Positions 44,975-56,948 are shown, numbered from the stretch's first letter. The stretch is 64,000 nt of DNA from Paraphaeosphaeria minitans (GCA_015832175.1 WJXW01000003.1:3348001-3412000); one strand, 5' to 3'. Numbers and translations are program-made. The notes: generated by a model from the sequence alone, not told the origin.

Positions 44975-46106
44975 ATGCTGTGGAGGCTGCCTGCCCCCGT
45001 CCGCTCCTTGTTGGCACCGGGCTATCGCAGAGTCAACTCGACCGCTGCGACCGCCGTCCCCCCACTGAGGATTCTGTTCTGCGGCTCCGACGACTTCAGC
45101 ATCGCCTCGCTGCGCGCATTGACCCGGGCCCAGCGCGAAGTCCCCAAGCTCATAGACTCGATCGATGTGGTCCACCGCCCGGCCAAACCAACGGGGCGCG
45201 GCCTGAAATCTCTACGCGACGGTAGCCACACCACCAGCCCACCAAGCGACAGCCATTGACCAAGCTGCAGTGCCAATCAAGCTAGCAGCAGCAGAGGAGC
45301 TCTGCGTCACGCACACCATCGACACGTTCACCGGCTGGACCCCCCCTTCTCGTGTCGACCTTATCATCGCCGTTTCCTTTGGACTCTTTGTCCCGCTGCG
45401 CATCTTGAACCTCGCCCAGTACGGAGGCCTCAATGTCCACCCTTCGCTGCTCCCAGACCTCAAGGGCCCCGCGCCCATCCAACACGCCTTGCTGAAACGC
45501 AGGCAGAATACTGGCGTCTCAGTCCAGACGCTCCACCCCACACAATTCGACGGAGGAACGATCCTGGCCCAGACGCCCTCCCCGGGCATTTCCATCTCAG
45601 ACTGGGTGGATGCGGATGACCTCACCAAGCGATTGGGTGACGAGGGAGCAAGCATGCTAGTCAACGTGCTGAGATCGGGCGCCTTTCTGCCTCCTCTGAA
45701 AGATGTCGGATGGTACCAGGACTCCGGCGGCGCAATAGACCATGCGGGCAAGATCCTGAAAGGGGACCAGCAGGTCGACTTTGCAAAGTCAACCTTGGAC
45801 GACGTCTTCGCCATCAAACGCGCCATCGGCGAGCCTTGGTGCTGGCTGCCCAACGGCGACAGGCTCATCCTGAACGAATTCAGTGAGAAGAAGGTTTTGG
45901 TAGGAGAACAAGCACGGGAGCATCGCTCAACGCGGATGTGGCTCGACACGTCGCGCGGGCCGAAGCACAATGTACCTTTGGCGCGTATGACGTGCGGTCG
46001 CGTCTTGCAGATCGACAAGAGTTCAATAGGGGGGAGGCCTGTGGGTGGAGGAAACCAGCGCTTGGTGAGCATGCTGCGGCAGCAAAGGAGCGACACCGTG
46101 CGATAG
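44975..46106 (+). CDS. FMT1: mitochondrial methionyl-tRNA formyltransferase
   Basis: Two exons, 44975-45221 and 45271-46106 (intron 49 nt; an acceptor six bases earlier is also in frame). The product is 360 aa. The start at 44975 gives a basic amphipathic presequence (MLWRLPAPVRSLLAPGYRRV); an upstream in-frame ATG at 44930 would add 15 residues. Formyltransferase landmarks are ILFCGSDDFS, VVHRPAKPTGRG, DVPIKLAA at the splice join, the DTFTGW motif, VDLIIAVSFGLFVPLRIL, and GGLNVHPSLLPDLKGPAPIQ, which carries the catalytic Asn-x-His. GVSVQTLHPTQFDGGTIL follows. The enzyme formylates initiator Met-tRNA from 10-formyl-THF for mitochondrial translation. The C-terminal domain is weakly conserved, as usual in fungi. 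Confidence 0.93.
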
Positions 46107-46294
46107 ATGAATAGACACAGACAAGAGAATTGCAAGACAGGATATCAAGCCTTCTAGGGACGCACTTGAGACACGACATCCTTCAACGTTCAAGGAAGAA
46201 TTGGCCTGATTTGGGTCGTCAAGATGGGATGGCAAGCCTTTCAGGATTCCTCCCCGAATACAATTTCCGTTCTCGCACCCTGGCACACACTCTG

Positions 46295-47744
46295 TCATAC
46301 AGTTGCTCCGGTAATCTGCACCAAATACTTCAACCCCCTGTTCAACTCGGCCGGGATACTAAACGCATCATACAGCACCAACACCGGTGTATTCGCCACC
46401 ACAAGGCTCACCTCCTCCCCACCCGCCAGCGTCACGCTCGCGTTCCCGTTAACAACATCCACATAGCGCACGCCACTGCTACCTTTCACCGCCAGCGTCG
46501 CAGCATACGTAGCCGCGCTTGTTGTGATGACAATCTTTACAGTTCCAGCCGACGCCTTCAACGGCACGATATTCGCGCCCATATACCTCGGCGCCCGAGC
46601 CGTCTTCACAGTGTACTTTCCCCCGCCATTAGCATCGAGGTTCGCATAGTTCAAGCTTCCCTTTTGCGCCGCGAACGCGGCAGCCGCAGCAGCGTGTCCG
46701 ATATCCACGTACGCCATGCGCGCCCAGTAGCGTCCCACAACCTTCTGCACGCTCACGCTCCCCCCTGACGCGGAGCTCAGAAGTCTTGCTAACGTGTGCA
46801 AAGGCGTCTCGTTGCTGCCGATTTGATACTTCCGTATCATGTCAAGAAGAGCGGTTTTCCCCAGGCCGGGATAGCCGTCCGGGTTGTTGGTCACGTATGA
46901 TAGGAAAGGCCAGGCTTGGTAGTAGTTGCCGCTCCCTGAGGTGCCATCGACAATGACCTGGAAAGAGTCGCCGATCACTTTCTTGAGGTCGATGAGGGTG
47001 GTGCCTGCAGCTGGCAGCCCGGCGGCTGTCTTTGCGGAGGTGCAGAGGGGCGTCGAGATGAAGGTGTCTGCGATGAAATTCGCAAGGGTTTCCCACCACG
47101 CGCCTGTCCTATTCCTCATCAGCACCTCCCGCTCAGTTCCCCGTTTCTCCTCACTCTGGCAGAAACAAAACAAAGGGAAAACCACGTTTACCTGGTCTGA
47201 TCCACCCAATTCTCCTCACTGTAATGCATCGCATGTCCAAATTCGTGCACCACCACCCCCGCCTCAGCGAGATACTTCGGCACCACTTTCAAAAACTCCA
47301 GACCCGCAGCACCATCCGTCCACGTCTGCGCCGCAGCACCCGGAATGTCACTTTCTTTGACGCCGTAAACATTCATCTTGTACCACGGTCCCACCTCCTT
47401 CCCTATACCGCCAGTCTTCGTGGAGAGGCCTGCGCCCACCACGGTCAGTTGGTTAGATACTCAGGATCGGAGAGTTTGGTGGAAAAAGTACCGGGCGTCC
47501 GCCATCCCTGCTCGACGACAAAGCACTGGTGCGCCGCCTCCATGATCTTGAGGCTCTTCGCTGCATCGGCGGTCGAAACGCCCATTCCGTAGACGCGGAA
47601 GTGCGCGGACTCGGCGACGAAGTTTGCGCCGCCGCCGATGCTGGGGTTGGATGAGTACGTGGCGGGCGGTGTGGCCTGTCGCGGGGAGGGTGGTGGACGT
47701 GCAAGTGCTTGGTGCGCTAAGAAGAAGAGGAGCGAGACGTTCAT
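46295..47744 (-). CDS. secreted metallopeptidase-like protein with HEFGH motif (DUF6055-like)
   Basis: Three minus-strand exons: 47744-47492, 47429-47192 and 47108-46295 (introns 62 and 83 nt). The product is 434 aa. The start at 47744 gives a signal peptide (MNVSLLFFLAHQALA). The first intron (GTACTT..CGCAG, branch CTGAC) resolves what otherwise looks like a frameshift and yields GWRTPGLSTKTGG. The zinc-binding-type motif is VVVHEFGHAMHYSE near residue 155. Downstream are WWETLANFIADTF, GSGNYYQAWPFLSY and PLHTLARLL, then a beta-rich C-terminal domain with small residues (TLAVKGSSGVRYVDV). The arrangement matches a fungal secreted family I know as DUF6055. HExxH suggests zinc peptidase activity, but none is proven from sequence. 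Confidence 0.86.
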
Positions 47745-48253
47745 GGTGGGCGTGTGAAATTGCGGTGTGGGATGACACCGGAAGAATTTCTAGGGATGGA
47801 CATTATGTATGGGACAGCACGGGGGACGGAGAATTATTCGTAGGGAAATCCAGAGTTGAGATGGAAGTATGTTGGTGAACTATCGGCCGGATATAGATGA
47901 GGATGTGTGATTGGAAGGACATCATATGGGATGAGTGATTGAACATGGTCATTGTATGGTAGGAACTGTTGTGCACCGACGGGTAATCGGGTATTACATG
48001 TTGTAGAGAAGGCCCATGCTCCCAGAGTAGCTAGAAACCGTTGACGGAAAGATATCGAATTGTACATTTGACCAAGTAAACGCTTACAACATGATACAGA
48101 TCGAGACCGCTTTCAGATTGCGGTATCTGTCCCTCTACCTGATCTGCCTTTCGTAACGCCGTGAGCCCACATAGTGAGCAGGAACAACCAGAAACGGAAC
48201 CAATGCGTGCTAAGGATGCTAGAAAATGGCCTTGGTATCTATTTGAGCTAGTT
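47745..48253. other. intergenic, no gene seen
   Basis: Between the metallopeptidase-like start and the PP2C stop, both on the minus strand. No supported feature. Confidence 0.45.
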
Positions 48254-50129
48254 TTATAGCTTGGCCTTGGTCTCGGGCCCCGGAGCGCTTGCTTCCTTGT
48301 TCAAGGAGACGTTGCCGTTAGCCGGACTGTCACCAAAGAATATGACTTCGACGGTCAGGTCATCCCTGAGTATTATCAGCAAGCTGCACTAGATCGAATG
48401 GCGCATTTTCATACCTGTATCGCCTGGAAAAGGGGCTCGGCAAAGTCAAAAGAGCGGACAGCTGGTCCTGATCTTTACCACCAAGCGCGTTTCGGACAAG
48501 ATGCGTAGCCGCGTTCTTATCTTCAACGATAAACCGCTCATTCATAGACGTCTTCGTGCCCCATTGCTGTTGTCGGATCGGTGCCCGTTGACCCTCCTGC
48601 TTCGAAGAGCTCTTGTCCTCTACAGGCAGACCCTTCTGGCCACCTGTCCAGCTCTTCAACCATGACTGAGTTTGGGAGTTTTGGCTGCCGTTCGATCCCA
48701 CTTGAGCATCCAACCACTGTCCAACAAGTCCAATGACTTCTTCGTTGGTCAACATTTCCCACAGACCGTCGGTAGCCATAACCACGAAGTCCCCCTTCTC
48801 AGGCTCTACTTTGGTAGTCGTGATGATGGGTTCGGCGGTGACATAGGGAGGTGTCTTCAGAAGCGAATTGGCACTACGAGCGAAGTAAGACTTCTTCAAC
48901 TCTTGAGTAGTCTGGAGTGACCACTTGTAAGACGCGTCACCAAAAGCACGGGATGGCTCGAGACCACCCAGAATGCGACCGTTCCTGACCACATTGGGCT
49001 CTCCAGGATGTTCTGCACGTAGCCGCTCAGCCTCACTGACGGTGCCACCGGTCTGGTCTTCTGACAGTGGGGTTGCAGTCCATTTGCCGTTGGAGCCACG
49101 GCGTCCTAGCACAGCACGGGAGTCACCCGTGCATGCCACCCTTAGAAGCTTTGACCTGCTGTCGTAGAAGGAAAGCAGAGCACATGATCCAGACAGGGCA
49201 GGCGCCAAGAGCTCAGCAGCAGCAACCTTCGACTGAGCCTTCTTGAGCTTTTTGACAGACTCGTGCACAATCTCGTCATCCAGACGCACGAAGCCGGTCT
49301 TGATGGCCTTGTCAATGGCTTCAGGTGTCGGGAAATGGAGCTCGGGGTCTTGGAGGGCGGATGTGTAGGTGGAGTTGAGCTCGCGTGCGACGAAGGATAT
49401 CAGCGTCTGGCGGAGCTTTGCCGATGTTACCCAGCCGCTGTTAGCTGTTAGCAAAGAAACTCGACAGGACAGACAGCGTCTTCACCTATGGCCGTCAAAG
49501 ACACCCCAGAACATCCAGTCTGTCGATGAAGAGCTATTATCCGCGGCAGCAAGGTTCTGTGGCACCTCGATGATCTTCTCTGCGTGGTCGTCCTCTATGG
49601 GGTCGTTGCTCGGGATTTGCACGACGTCGTAGCGAACCACGCCCTGACCTCTCCCAACGAACCACGACTCCTCAGTCTTCCTCAGCTTCGCCGTGGTCTG
49701 CTCGGGAGTGAGCATCTCGATGACCTTGCGTCCGAGGTCGTCGGTGTCTTTGGACAGCGGAGCGTCCCCGGATATGGTACCTGTGTACAGCGATCCAACC
49801 TGGTCTACTACCAATGCCCTGCGAGTCATCTCGGGAGCAGCGTTGGTGGTGATGCTACGGATCTGGTCTGCGGTTGTCGTGACGCCTGACGGCTGGTGGC
49901 CACGATACCAGTAGTAGGCACTTGAAGCGACACCAGCAGCGACCACGGCGCCCACCGTGCCCCGGAGTTGCATTGACGAAGTGAGGAGCGCAGTTGAGGG
50001 ACGCTGGCGCGACAGATGGCGCTGGCCTAGGGCATTGTTCGGCGCGAAGGAGAACTGACGGCTGCGGGTAACCTTGCGCAGGGTCGGGCGACGGGCAGAA
50101 CGGAGCACTTGGATAGCCGCCCGACGCAT
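48254..50129 (-). CDS. mitochondrial PP2C-type protein phosphatase (Ptc5-like)
   Basis: Three minus-strand exons: 50129-49486, 49437-48415 and 48365-48254 (introns 48 and 49 nt). The product is 592 aa. The start at 50129 gives an Arg-rich presequence (MRRAAIQVLRSARRPTLRKV) and a membrane segment (GTVGAVVAAGVASSAYYWYRG). PP2C metal-site motifs are WGVFDGHSGW at the exon 1/2 join, ALSGSCALLSFYD, VACTGDSRAVLG, LEPSRAFGDASYKW, FVVMATDGLWEMLTNEE and RRYRDDLTVEVIFFG at the last join. DGHS replaces the common DGHG. A Ser/Gln-rich insert sits before the last motifs. Yeast Ptc5 dephosphorylates pyruvate dehydrogenase E1 in mitochondria, and the size and targeting fit that group. Divergent from the RQC1-like gene, with 263 bp between start codons. 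Confidence 0.9.
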
Positions 50130-50174
50130 TTGCAGAAGCCAAAGGGGCGAATGGGGTGTGAAAGGAGTGTGAGA

Positions 50175-50205
50175 ACAACGACGACGACGACGACGACGAC
50201 GACAA
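50175..50205. repeat. CGA trinucleotide run
   Basis: About eight ACG/CGA units just upstream of the PP2C start codon, within the shared divergent promoter region. Confidence 0.85.
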
Positions 50206-50392
50206 CGTTCCAAGAGCCGCGGTCTCGGTTGCGTCGAGCGCCTTCCCCGTGCTGTAGGTAGCGGCGCGCACGGGCCGCGCCTTCCAATCGGGTCTCAGCC
50301 TTACCAACATAAAACTGGAGCCTTTTACCTATAGTACTCCAGTAGCAACGTCACCACGCCACGCTCGCTTTGCGAAAATCATCACCACCAAA

Positions 50393-52436
50393 ATGTCCTC
50401 ACGAGCGTTGCGACGAGCCCAGCGCGAGCTGGAAGAGAAAAAACAGCTAGAGCAGCTGGAACAAGAAAACGCCAGCGAACAAGAGTCGGAAGATGAAAAT
50501 GAGCCCGCACTTGCTTCGAAGCCAGCAGCGAAACCCAGCTTATTTGCCATGCTGGGCGACGCTGGAGACGATCAAGACGAAGACGATGAGGAGGACGACA
50601 TGGAAGAGGAGGAGAGACCTAAAGGTCCCGTAGAAAAGGACGAGGTCCAACCTGCACCTACCGTCACTCCATCGAAAAAGGGAAAGAAGAAGAAAAAGAA
50701 AGGTAAAGGCAAGAGCAGCACGCCAGCATCTAAGAAAACCCCCACAACAGTCGAAACCGTTCCAGGGCTGGATGATATTGATCAGGCTCTTCTTGCGCTG
50801 AACCTCGGCTCCGGCGCAAAGTCCAGTAGCGAGGACCAGCCCACAGCAGCGGCCAGTGAGGAGATGCAACAGCTGTTCTCTGCTCTATCCATCGACACCA
50901 CATATCTTCATGCCGCGAACGAGATGCGCAAACTCTTTGGCCGCGCAGCGGTGCAAGGAAACAACGATGATGAGCCGCGAGCACGGAACCAACGACAGCG
51001 GGGTGGTATCGCGGCGGCAGCCGCAGTTCGCAATCAACCTGGAGGACGTAACCTGGCTTCTCTAGGCTTACGACGGAACATTTTCATCCAAGGAAAAGAG
51101 GAGTGGCCGCGGGCAACATTAGGCGGCCTTGGTATGGAGGTTGTGGAAAAACGTGACGATGGCACCGTTGAATACCGCTTTGTACACAATAACTCCTACC
51201 AAGCCGTCCAGCAGCAATTCGAGACTTGCGTCGCCTCCATGGACCCCGAGCGCATGGTTCAACTCATGCACTTCAACCCCTATCACATCTCCACATTACT
51301 GCAAGTGTCCGAGATTGCCAAGCAGCAGCGGGACAATGCAACATCGGGTGAGCTGCTAGAACGTGCACTATTTGCTTTCGGCCGAGCAGTGCATTCCACA
51401 TTCGCTCACAAACTCTCCCAAGGAAAGGCTCGCCTCGACTTCCGCCGCCCAGAGAACCGCGAATTCTGGCTCGCGGCATGGCGCTACATCGCCACCCTGG
51501 GTATTCGAGCTACCTGGCGCACAGCCTTCGAATGGGCGAAGCTCCTCATCAGTCTTTCTCCCGAAGACGATCCGTACTGCATGCGTCTCATCATCGACCA
51601 ACTAGCACTTCGCGGCCGGGAACCTCAAGCCCTTGTTGACTTGGTAGAAGCCGACTATCTCGAGCGTGCCTGGAAAATCCCGCCAAACCTGGCCTTCTCT
51701 GTCGCCCTCGCTCACGATCGCCTCAAGAACCCCACAAAAGCACGCACAGCGCTCCGCTTAGCCATTCAAGAATACCCCTGGATAGCGTCTTGCATTTGCA
51801 AGGAGCTCGGTATCTCGCCCATACCCAAGTCCGTATGGGGCAAGGAACCAAACGGTGACCACCAAGAGCTCCTCACCCAGCTCTACGCACAGCAAGCCAA
51901 GGACTTGTGGAACACCACAGAGGGCACGACCCTGCTCGTCGAAGTATGCTACTCCATCGACGAGCCCCTCGGCGCAGGCGAGGATCCTTACTGGCTCGCA
52001 CCCATCAACGAAATCGATCTCGCGCGCCACATCATCCTCTCCGACTCCCCGCCCCTCCTCGCGCTACTTGACCCCGCAGTTAAGAACAAATACACATCAA
52101 CCTCCGACCCGCTTCCCCGGACGACGATATACGCTCCTACTCCACCTCCTCCAGTACTATCGCGCCCATGGCTGCCCTCGGACGCACAGATGCGCTCTCC
52201 GAACTCGAGTCTTTGAGACAGTACTTCCAGAACGTTATCAATGGGAATGGAGATATGACAGAGCAGGACCTGCTGGATTCATTACAGCGCGCGGGCACGA
52301 GTTATGCGGAATTTCGGCGGAATACGGAGAGGGTGCAGGCGATACGGCAGCGCTTGCAAGATTTGGGCGTGCAGGTTATCTTTGAGGGACAGGGGCAACA
52401 GGACGGCGAAGAGGGCTCTGATACCGATGAATGAGG
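50393..52436 (+). CDS. Rqc1/TCF25-family protein with an apparent frameshift near the C-terminus
   Basis: The main frame runs from 50393 to a stop at 52216 (607 aa). It has an acidic N-terminus, a lysine run (PSKKGKKKKKKGKGK), then the conserved basic RRNIFIQGKEEWPRATLGGLG and FVHNNSYQAVQQQFE motifs and a helical repeat domain (GELLERALFAFGRAVHSTF, FWLAAWRYIATLGIRATWRTAFEWAKLL). These match TCF25/Nulp1, whose yeast relative Rqc1 acts in the ribosome quality control complex. The main frame then degenerates (LPRTTIYAPTPPPPVLSRPW), while the next frame from 52120 gives DDDIRSYSTSSS, a helical SELESLRQYFQNVI segment and an acidic end at 52436. One base is missing, most simply in the CCCC run at 52115-52118. 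This is a real truncation or a sequence error; no intron explains it. Confidence 0.85.
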
Positions 52437-53592
52437 TTGAGATGTACGTTCGAAGGTGGCTGGATTAGCGTTGGTTTGTGTGAAGTCACCCTCTATGGTA
52501 AAAATGCACTGATTAAAGGTACGAGTGATGTCATAAACCTTGCTTCCAGCCCCGAGAAATCCATCAAACTTTAGTCCATCAACTTTAGTATACATACTGT
52601 GGAGAAGGCGCCAATCTGCCCAAACGCAATATTGAAACTCATCCCCTGACGCCGACCCGGACTTTGCTCACATTTCCACACCCTGAGGTAGTCTCCTTCT
52701 TAAATGCTACGTTAATCGTTAGGGTGATCGTTTCATACCCTGTAGCCATGCATAGCTGGTCGTCCTCGATATTTTCCATCGCATACACGTCCAGACAAGT
52801 TCTTGAGATGCGCCCAGCCGTGTCGTTACGTGGTGTTACCAAGTGTGCATGCCTAGGTATGCATGCCGGCATTATTTCTACTTACTGCGAGGGCAATGCC
52901 CAAGTGCATTTTCGCGCTGGAGACAATAGACGCACGGTCAGTGGGCACTGTCTTGCGTCTGGCTTGTCTGGAACGGTTGGGGTGGCCATGTCGGAACGTG
53001 TGTTGGAGGGATGTTGAAGACGAGTAAGGGGAGAAAGGGTCATGTTGTCGCATGTATATACCTAGATAGCACCTTACCTATGCGCGATAGATAATCTATA
53101 GGTATACCATGGACCTTAGCTCCACAGTAACGTACTGAGGCAATTTTATCATGTACGTTGGACGCGCTGAGCGTGCGCCCTGAAAGCAAAAAGCAGGCAA
53201 TGTGTTGGGTCAACAATTCTGAGTACCGTATGCTACCTCGAGGTAGCCACTGTTGAGAAGATGCTCCCGGTGCAGCGGAAGGTGCTTATCGTATTGTTGA
53301 CATTCACTCTTACACTCAACTTGACTTTCAACAGTTACACATTCCGCAACACATTTTTTGATGCCGCAAGTGCCATTTTTATTGCGGTTGTAATTAGTCC
53401 GTCAGAACTGTTGGTACGCTACCTAGCTCTACCCGGTTTGTTCTGTCACTTCAAGCTTGCTGGTGCCAACCGTGGATTACTCACTCAACAACCAGGCTCT
53501 CCATTTTCATTCCTCTATAAAGACGCTCGCCGCACTCCTCCTCCACTCCGCTCGACACCTCGTCTCAAGCATTCACTTGTCGGAACACAAAC
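52437..53592. other. intergenic, no gene seen
   Basis: 1.15 kb between two plus-strand genes. A 123-codon frame at 53261-53632 overlaps the next start and lacks family features. The last 100 bases are pyrimidine-rich with a TATAAA at 53516-53521, about 75 bp before the ATG at 53593. Confidence 0.45.
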
Positions 53593-54891
53593 ATGGAGGC
53601 CAGAAACAGTGAACGGATTTCCGATTGCGTAATTGACACGGCAAATTCCCTGGGCCCCGAAACTCTCATCTCGCCCGTATCCAATGGAACGCGGAAGATC
53701 TCGGCTTCGCTACTTTCACCGCCTGATTTGCCATATGCATCATCTCCATCATCCTCCACGACCACCGCCGCCATGCAACTGGAAGCCGAGAGCCTCGAAA
53801 TTCCCGAGTCGCTCTACACAGCCGAAGAGCTCGCTTGGTGTGGCTTCAACATTGAAACTGCTCAACTACTCATTGACAAGTTCCTTGAGAGCTCGACGGA
53901 AGACACTCTCGACGTTTTCCTCTCTCACCATATTCGGACCTTCCAATTCGACGATGATGACGAAGACCACGATTGGACAGCAGCCATGAAAAAGATTGGC
54001 ATCTCCGACGATCTGCGCATCCGCATCCTAAATCCGCAGTTCTCCGATATCCGATGCACGCAGCCATTGAGAGTATGGTTAGAAGAGTTCATCACCTCGA
54101 ACGTTCTGACCATGCGCCTCATGGACGAGAATCTGAAAGACAAACTTGAGCACTTGCGAAAACCCCAGTCCATGCTGAGGGAAGGTGCCGGAGCCGAAGA
54201 AGAGCGCTCCAAGTTCAAGATTGCTCGACTGGGATATGATACTTTGTATCGGGCGACAACAACCGAGAGGCTGAAGAATGTATTCCTGGAGACTGGAGTC
54301 ACTCTTGAGAATTGCATGCAGCATGTTGCATTCAGTCAACCGCCCAATGACTTTGGCTGGGCTGGTTATGGCACAATGTTTTACTTCACCAAGCAAGACT
54401 TTGTGGCCCAATGGTACGCCGAATATGCAGCCAACTGCATCCAAAACAAGCACGACGTAGTTGTTCTCCGGATTTGCAGCAAGCAACAAACAACACAGCC
54501 ATTTAACAAGACATGGAAACTGGAATATGGCGATGACTGGAGGCGATTAGTCTGGCACTCAAGGAACTCTAAGCCCTTCCCAAAACAGCTCAAGGAGAAG
54601 TTTTCGAGTTGCGATGTCATCACTGGACCGATTTCGATAAACGCGACTTCAACAAATCGACGCATGAAGGACTGGACAGAAGTCAACGAATCGCACGTCT
54701 TCAATATTCGACCTTGGGGACAGGGAGGACCAACAGTTCAAGGCACGCAGCATGTCTTCAAGTGGCCGGATGTCATGCAAGACCTTAACGAAAAAGTGGA
54801 CGTGGATCTGTTCAAGTGTTATCCCGTGATCAAACGTCTAGCGACACCCCGTAAATGGATCGCATGTCGTCTCGGAAACAAGAGGCAATAG
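53593..54891 (+). CDS. orphan protein with ADP-ribosyltransferase-like segment
   Basis: A single exon of 432 aa. The N-terminal 60 residues are Ser/Pro-rich, an acidic patch (FDDDDEDHDW) lies near residue 115, and a predicted folded half starts near 210. That half has the order LGYDTLYRATT, then about 35 residues, NDFGWAGYGTMFYFTKQ, AQWYAEYA, and KHDVVVLRIC. This order (a strand with Y-R, a G-x-F-Y-x-T turn, an A-x-x-YA helix and a hydrophobic strand) resembles the fold of DUF3990 and related ADP-ribosyltransferase-like domains. I infer that resemblance by eye only. The C-terminus has W-rich strands (VFNIRPWGQGG, HVFKWPDVM). Codon use is normal and a TATA box lies about 75 bp upstream. The function is not known. 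Confidence 0.8.
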   Translation: MEARNSERISDCVIDTANSLGPETLISPVSNGTRKISASLLSPPDLPYASSPSSSTTTAAMQLEAESLEIPESLYTAEELAWCGFNIETAQLLIDKFLESSTEDTLDVFLSHHIRTFQFDDDDEDHDWTAAMKKIGISDDLRIRILNPQFSDIRCTQPLRVWLEEFITSNVLTMRLMDENLKDKLEHLRKPQSMLREGAGAEEERSKFKIARLGYDTLYRATTTERLKNVFLETGVTLENCMQHVAFSQPPNDFGWAGYGTMFYFTKQDFVAQWYAEYAANCIQNKHDVVVLRICSKQQTTQPFNKTWKLEYGDDWRRLVWHSRNSKPFPKQLKEKFSSCDVITGPISINATSTNRRMKDWTEVNESHVFNIRPWGQGGPTVQGTQHVFKWPDVMQDLNEKVDVDLFKCYPVIKRLATPRKWIACRLGNKRQ

Positions 54892-55604
54892 CTCATCGAA
54901 TTTTAGCAGAGAGTCACAGCATGTAAGTCCTTTCTTTCTTGAAATATTTTCTTCGCAGTATTAACTTTCCATTAAGGCAAGAAGTCGATATCCCCGCATT
55001 GCTCCTCGCGGAACAATGCAGTGCGTTCAACATCTTGACGAGGCGTTTAATGCATGAGCTTTGTCTTAAAGCCCAGAGAAACGAAAAGGGCGACCGTACG
55101 TAGTGTGTACCCACGCACCAAGCGCGCAGATTTCTGTCACGTTGTGACTCTATCAATCGTGAGCTGAATGGGAGCGGGAGCAGGACCACAGATGGCAGGC
55201 TTCCATCAACATTATCAGTTTCTTCTACATGAAAATTACCCTCAAACTCAAAACAACTCACGTCTGCTTACTACCCTCACATATATGTCCTCGAGCCTTT
55301 CTTTTCGTGACCATGACAGTGATTGATTTGACCTGTTCGTGCTATGGCTCTGCAAGTCTCGTTCGCTGTTATTCAAATCCATTCAAACCCATAAAGTCTT
55401 GGATCGGGATCGTATCCTAGTCTCAGGGAAGACTTTCTTTCCCATTCAGTAGAGCACCACAGAACTCATACACTAAGAACGTACGTGCAACCTACCCAAG
55501 CAGAAGAGAACAAGCCCTTGGATTTCTAGTGGTAGTTGTAGTTCACACAAAACACTCCCTAGGCAGAATCGAGCCAAATTCCGTTAAGTATCTCACGAAG
55601 CAAC
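54892..55604. other. intergenic, no gene seen
   Basis: Downstream of the orphan gene. Short frames only; no supported feature. Confidence 0.4.
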
Positions 55605-56141
55605 TTGGATCCAATCCACCTGGACACCAATACAATATATCGAAACGGAATTCAGAGTAGAGTTGAGCCCAAGATTTCGGCGTACCTTCATCTTCTCCGT
55701 ACCTTTCACTTCACTCAAGATCTGTGCTGTGTGCTAAACAAACACGTGAACGCCTACTTCCTGTCCGATCGGCTTCTCGCTTCGGACTCCAAGAGTGAAT
55801 GCCGTGAAAAAGCAGTCAAGATGTTCGATTCTAGAGCTCCATCGTTCGCAGCCGTCTTCTACGCTTTTATCGACTCAATGGAAAAGAGTGCGCCCCTCGA
55901 GCTCATTGTAGATACACACTGCCGTCACGGCCCAGCTCGTCGCATTGAGCGCAACAAACCATCTGCGAAGCATATGGTGGAGTCAGACTCTTCTATTGCC
56001 GAGCTCCCCAGTGACTTTCTCTACCACGTCACGCCCAAGCATGAGGATGCCCTTAGCGGCCGATCGATGACGTTGTCACAGTGTGTTGCGTACTACGGGA
56101 ATTTGGATCGAGGCTGGAGTGAGCGAGTTGAGCGTAGGTAG
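55605..56141 (+). CDS. possible small orphan protein
   Basis: A 178-codon frame opening with MDPIHLDTNTIY. It is fairly evenly composed, with plausible helices (YLHLLRTFHFTQDLCCVLNK, FAAVFYAFIDSMEK) and no low complexity, which sets it apart from chance frames nearby. I do not recognise a family. It might lack an upstream exon, or be a fragment of a gene related to the preceding orphan. Confidence 0.35.
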   Translation: MDPIHLDTNTIYRNGIQSRVEPKISAYLHLLRTFHFTQDLCCVLNKHVNAYFLSDRLLASDSKSECREKAVKMFDSRAPSFAAVFYAFIDSMEKSAPLELIVDTHCRHGPARRIERNKPSAKHMVESDSSIAELPSDFLYHVTPKHEDALSGRSMTLSQCVAYYGNLDRGWSERVERR

Positions 56142-56948
56142 CGCGAAGGGAACATGAGCAACGACGCATGGTGAGCAATCTCGATCCACAACTTTAAGCC
56201 AGACCAAGCTTATCTCACTACAGACACCGGAGGAGGACGACACTCTCTAAAACAATGGCTTCACAAGTCGCCAAGACTCATTTTTCTTGGGTGCACCGAA
56301 GTACCTGTTCTTGTCCTCATATTGAATGCCGCGTCGAGCGGACACCGCCTGTTTCATCGTCTATAACCCAAGTTTCCATGTTTTCGATGCTAGGATACAT
56401 CTGCACTATCTGAGTTGAACAAGATTCTTGTTGTCGAATTCTGTAGCTAAATGCATTCGCATCTTGTTGATTATACAGGGTCTTCGATCTCCGTCATGCC
56501 ATCGTACCGCACGTATAACCAACTTGTGACGGGGTTCTGACCACGTGCAGTCTCCATTACGTGCACAAGTTGAATGGAACGTCATGTTCGTCATGTTTAC
56601 CCTTGTGACATTCAACTCATCGCAAGTTACAATCTGCACTTTCGGTGACATAGCTGTTCGATCATCGTGTGCGAGTCGGGGTATGTAACAGCCAGATCTT
56701 GTTGTGCACTACACAACCCTAAAGATATAACGAGACATAAAAGACGCAATTCGGTGAAGAAACTCAGAGTATTGATCAACATTATTGCGCCTTCTACGCC
56801 AGTAGCTATGCTATCCTTTTTGTGCCATGTCGAACGAACATGATGCGACCATCCCTTTCAATCCGAATAGAACTAAATAGAAAGACCAGGCTACGCCTAA
56901 GCTACAGCCGATGCTAGGTATCTTTGTACAGCGCAGTCGTACTGACGT
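56142..56948. other. intergenic, no gene seen
   Basis: Between the possible small orphan and the 3' end of the Nop15-like gene. No supported feature. Confidence 0.4.

Noticed and set aside
47440..47495. Apparent frameshift in the DUF6055-like gene
   Set aside because: A 62-nt GT..AG intron with a good branch site joins the two frames exactly, so the gene is intact.
52077..52154. An intron to rescue the Rqc1/TCF25-family frame
   Set aside because: The available GT..AG pairs give the wrong phase, are shorter than about 40 nt or remove conserved-looking codons.
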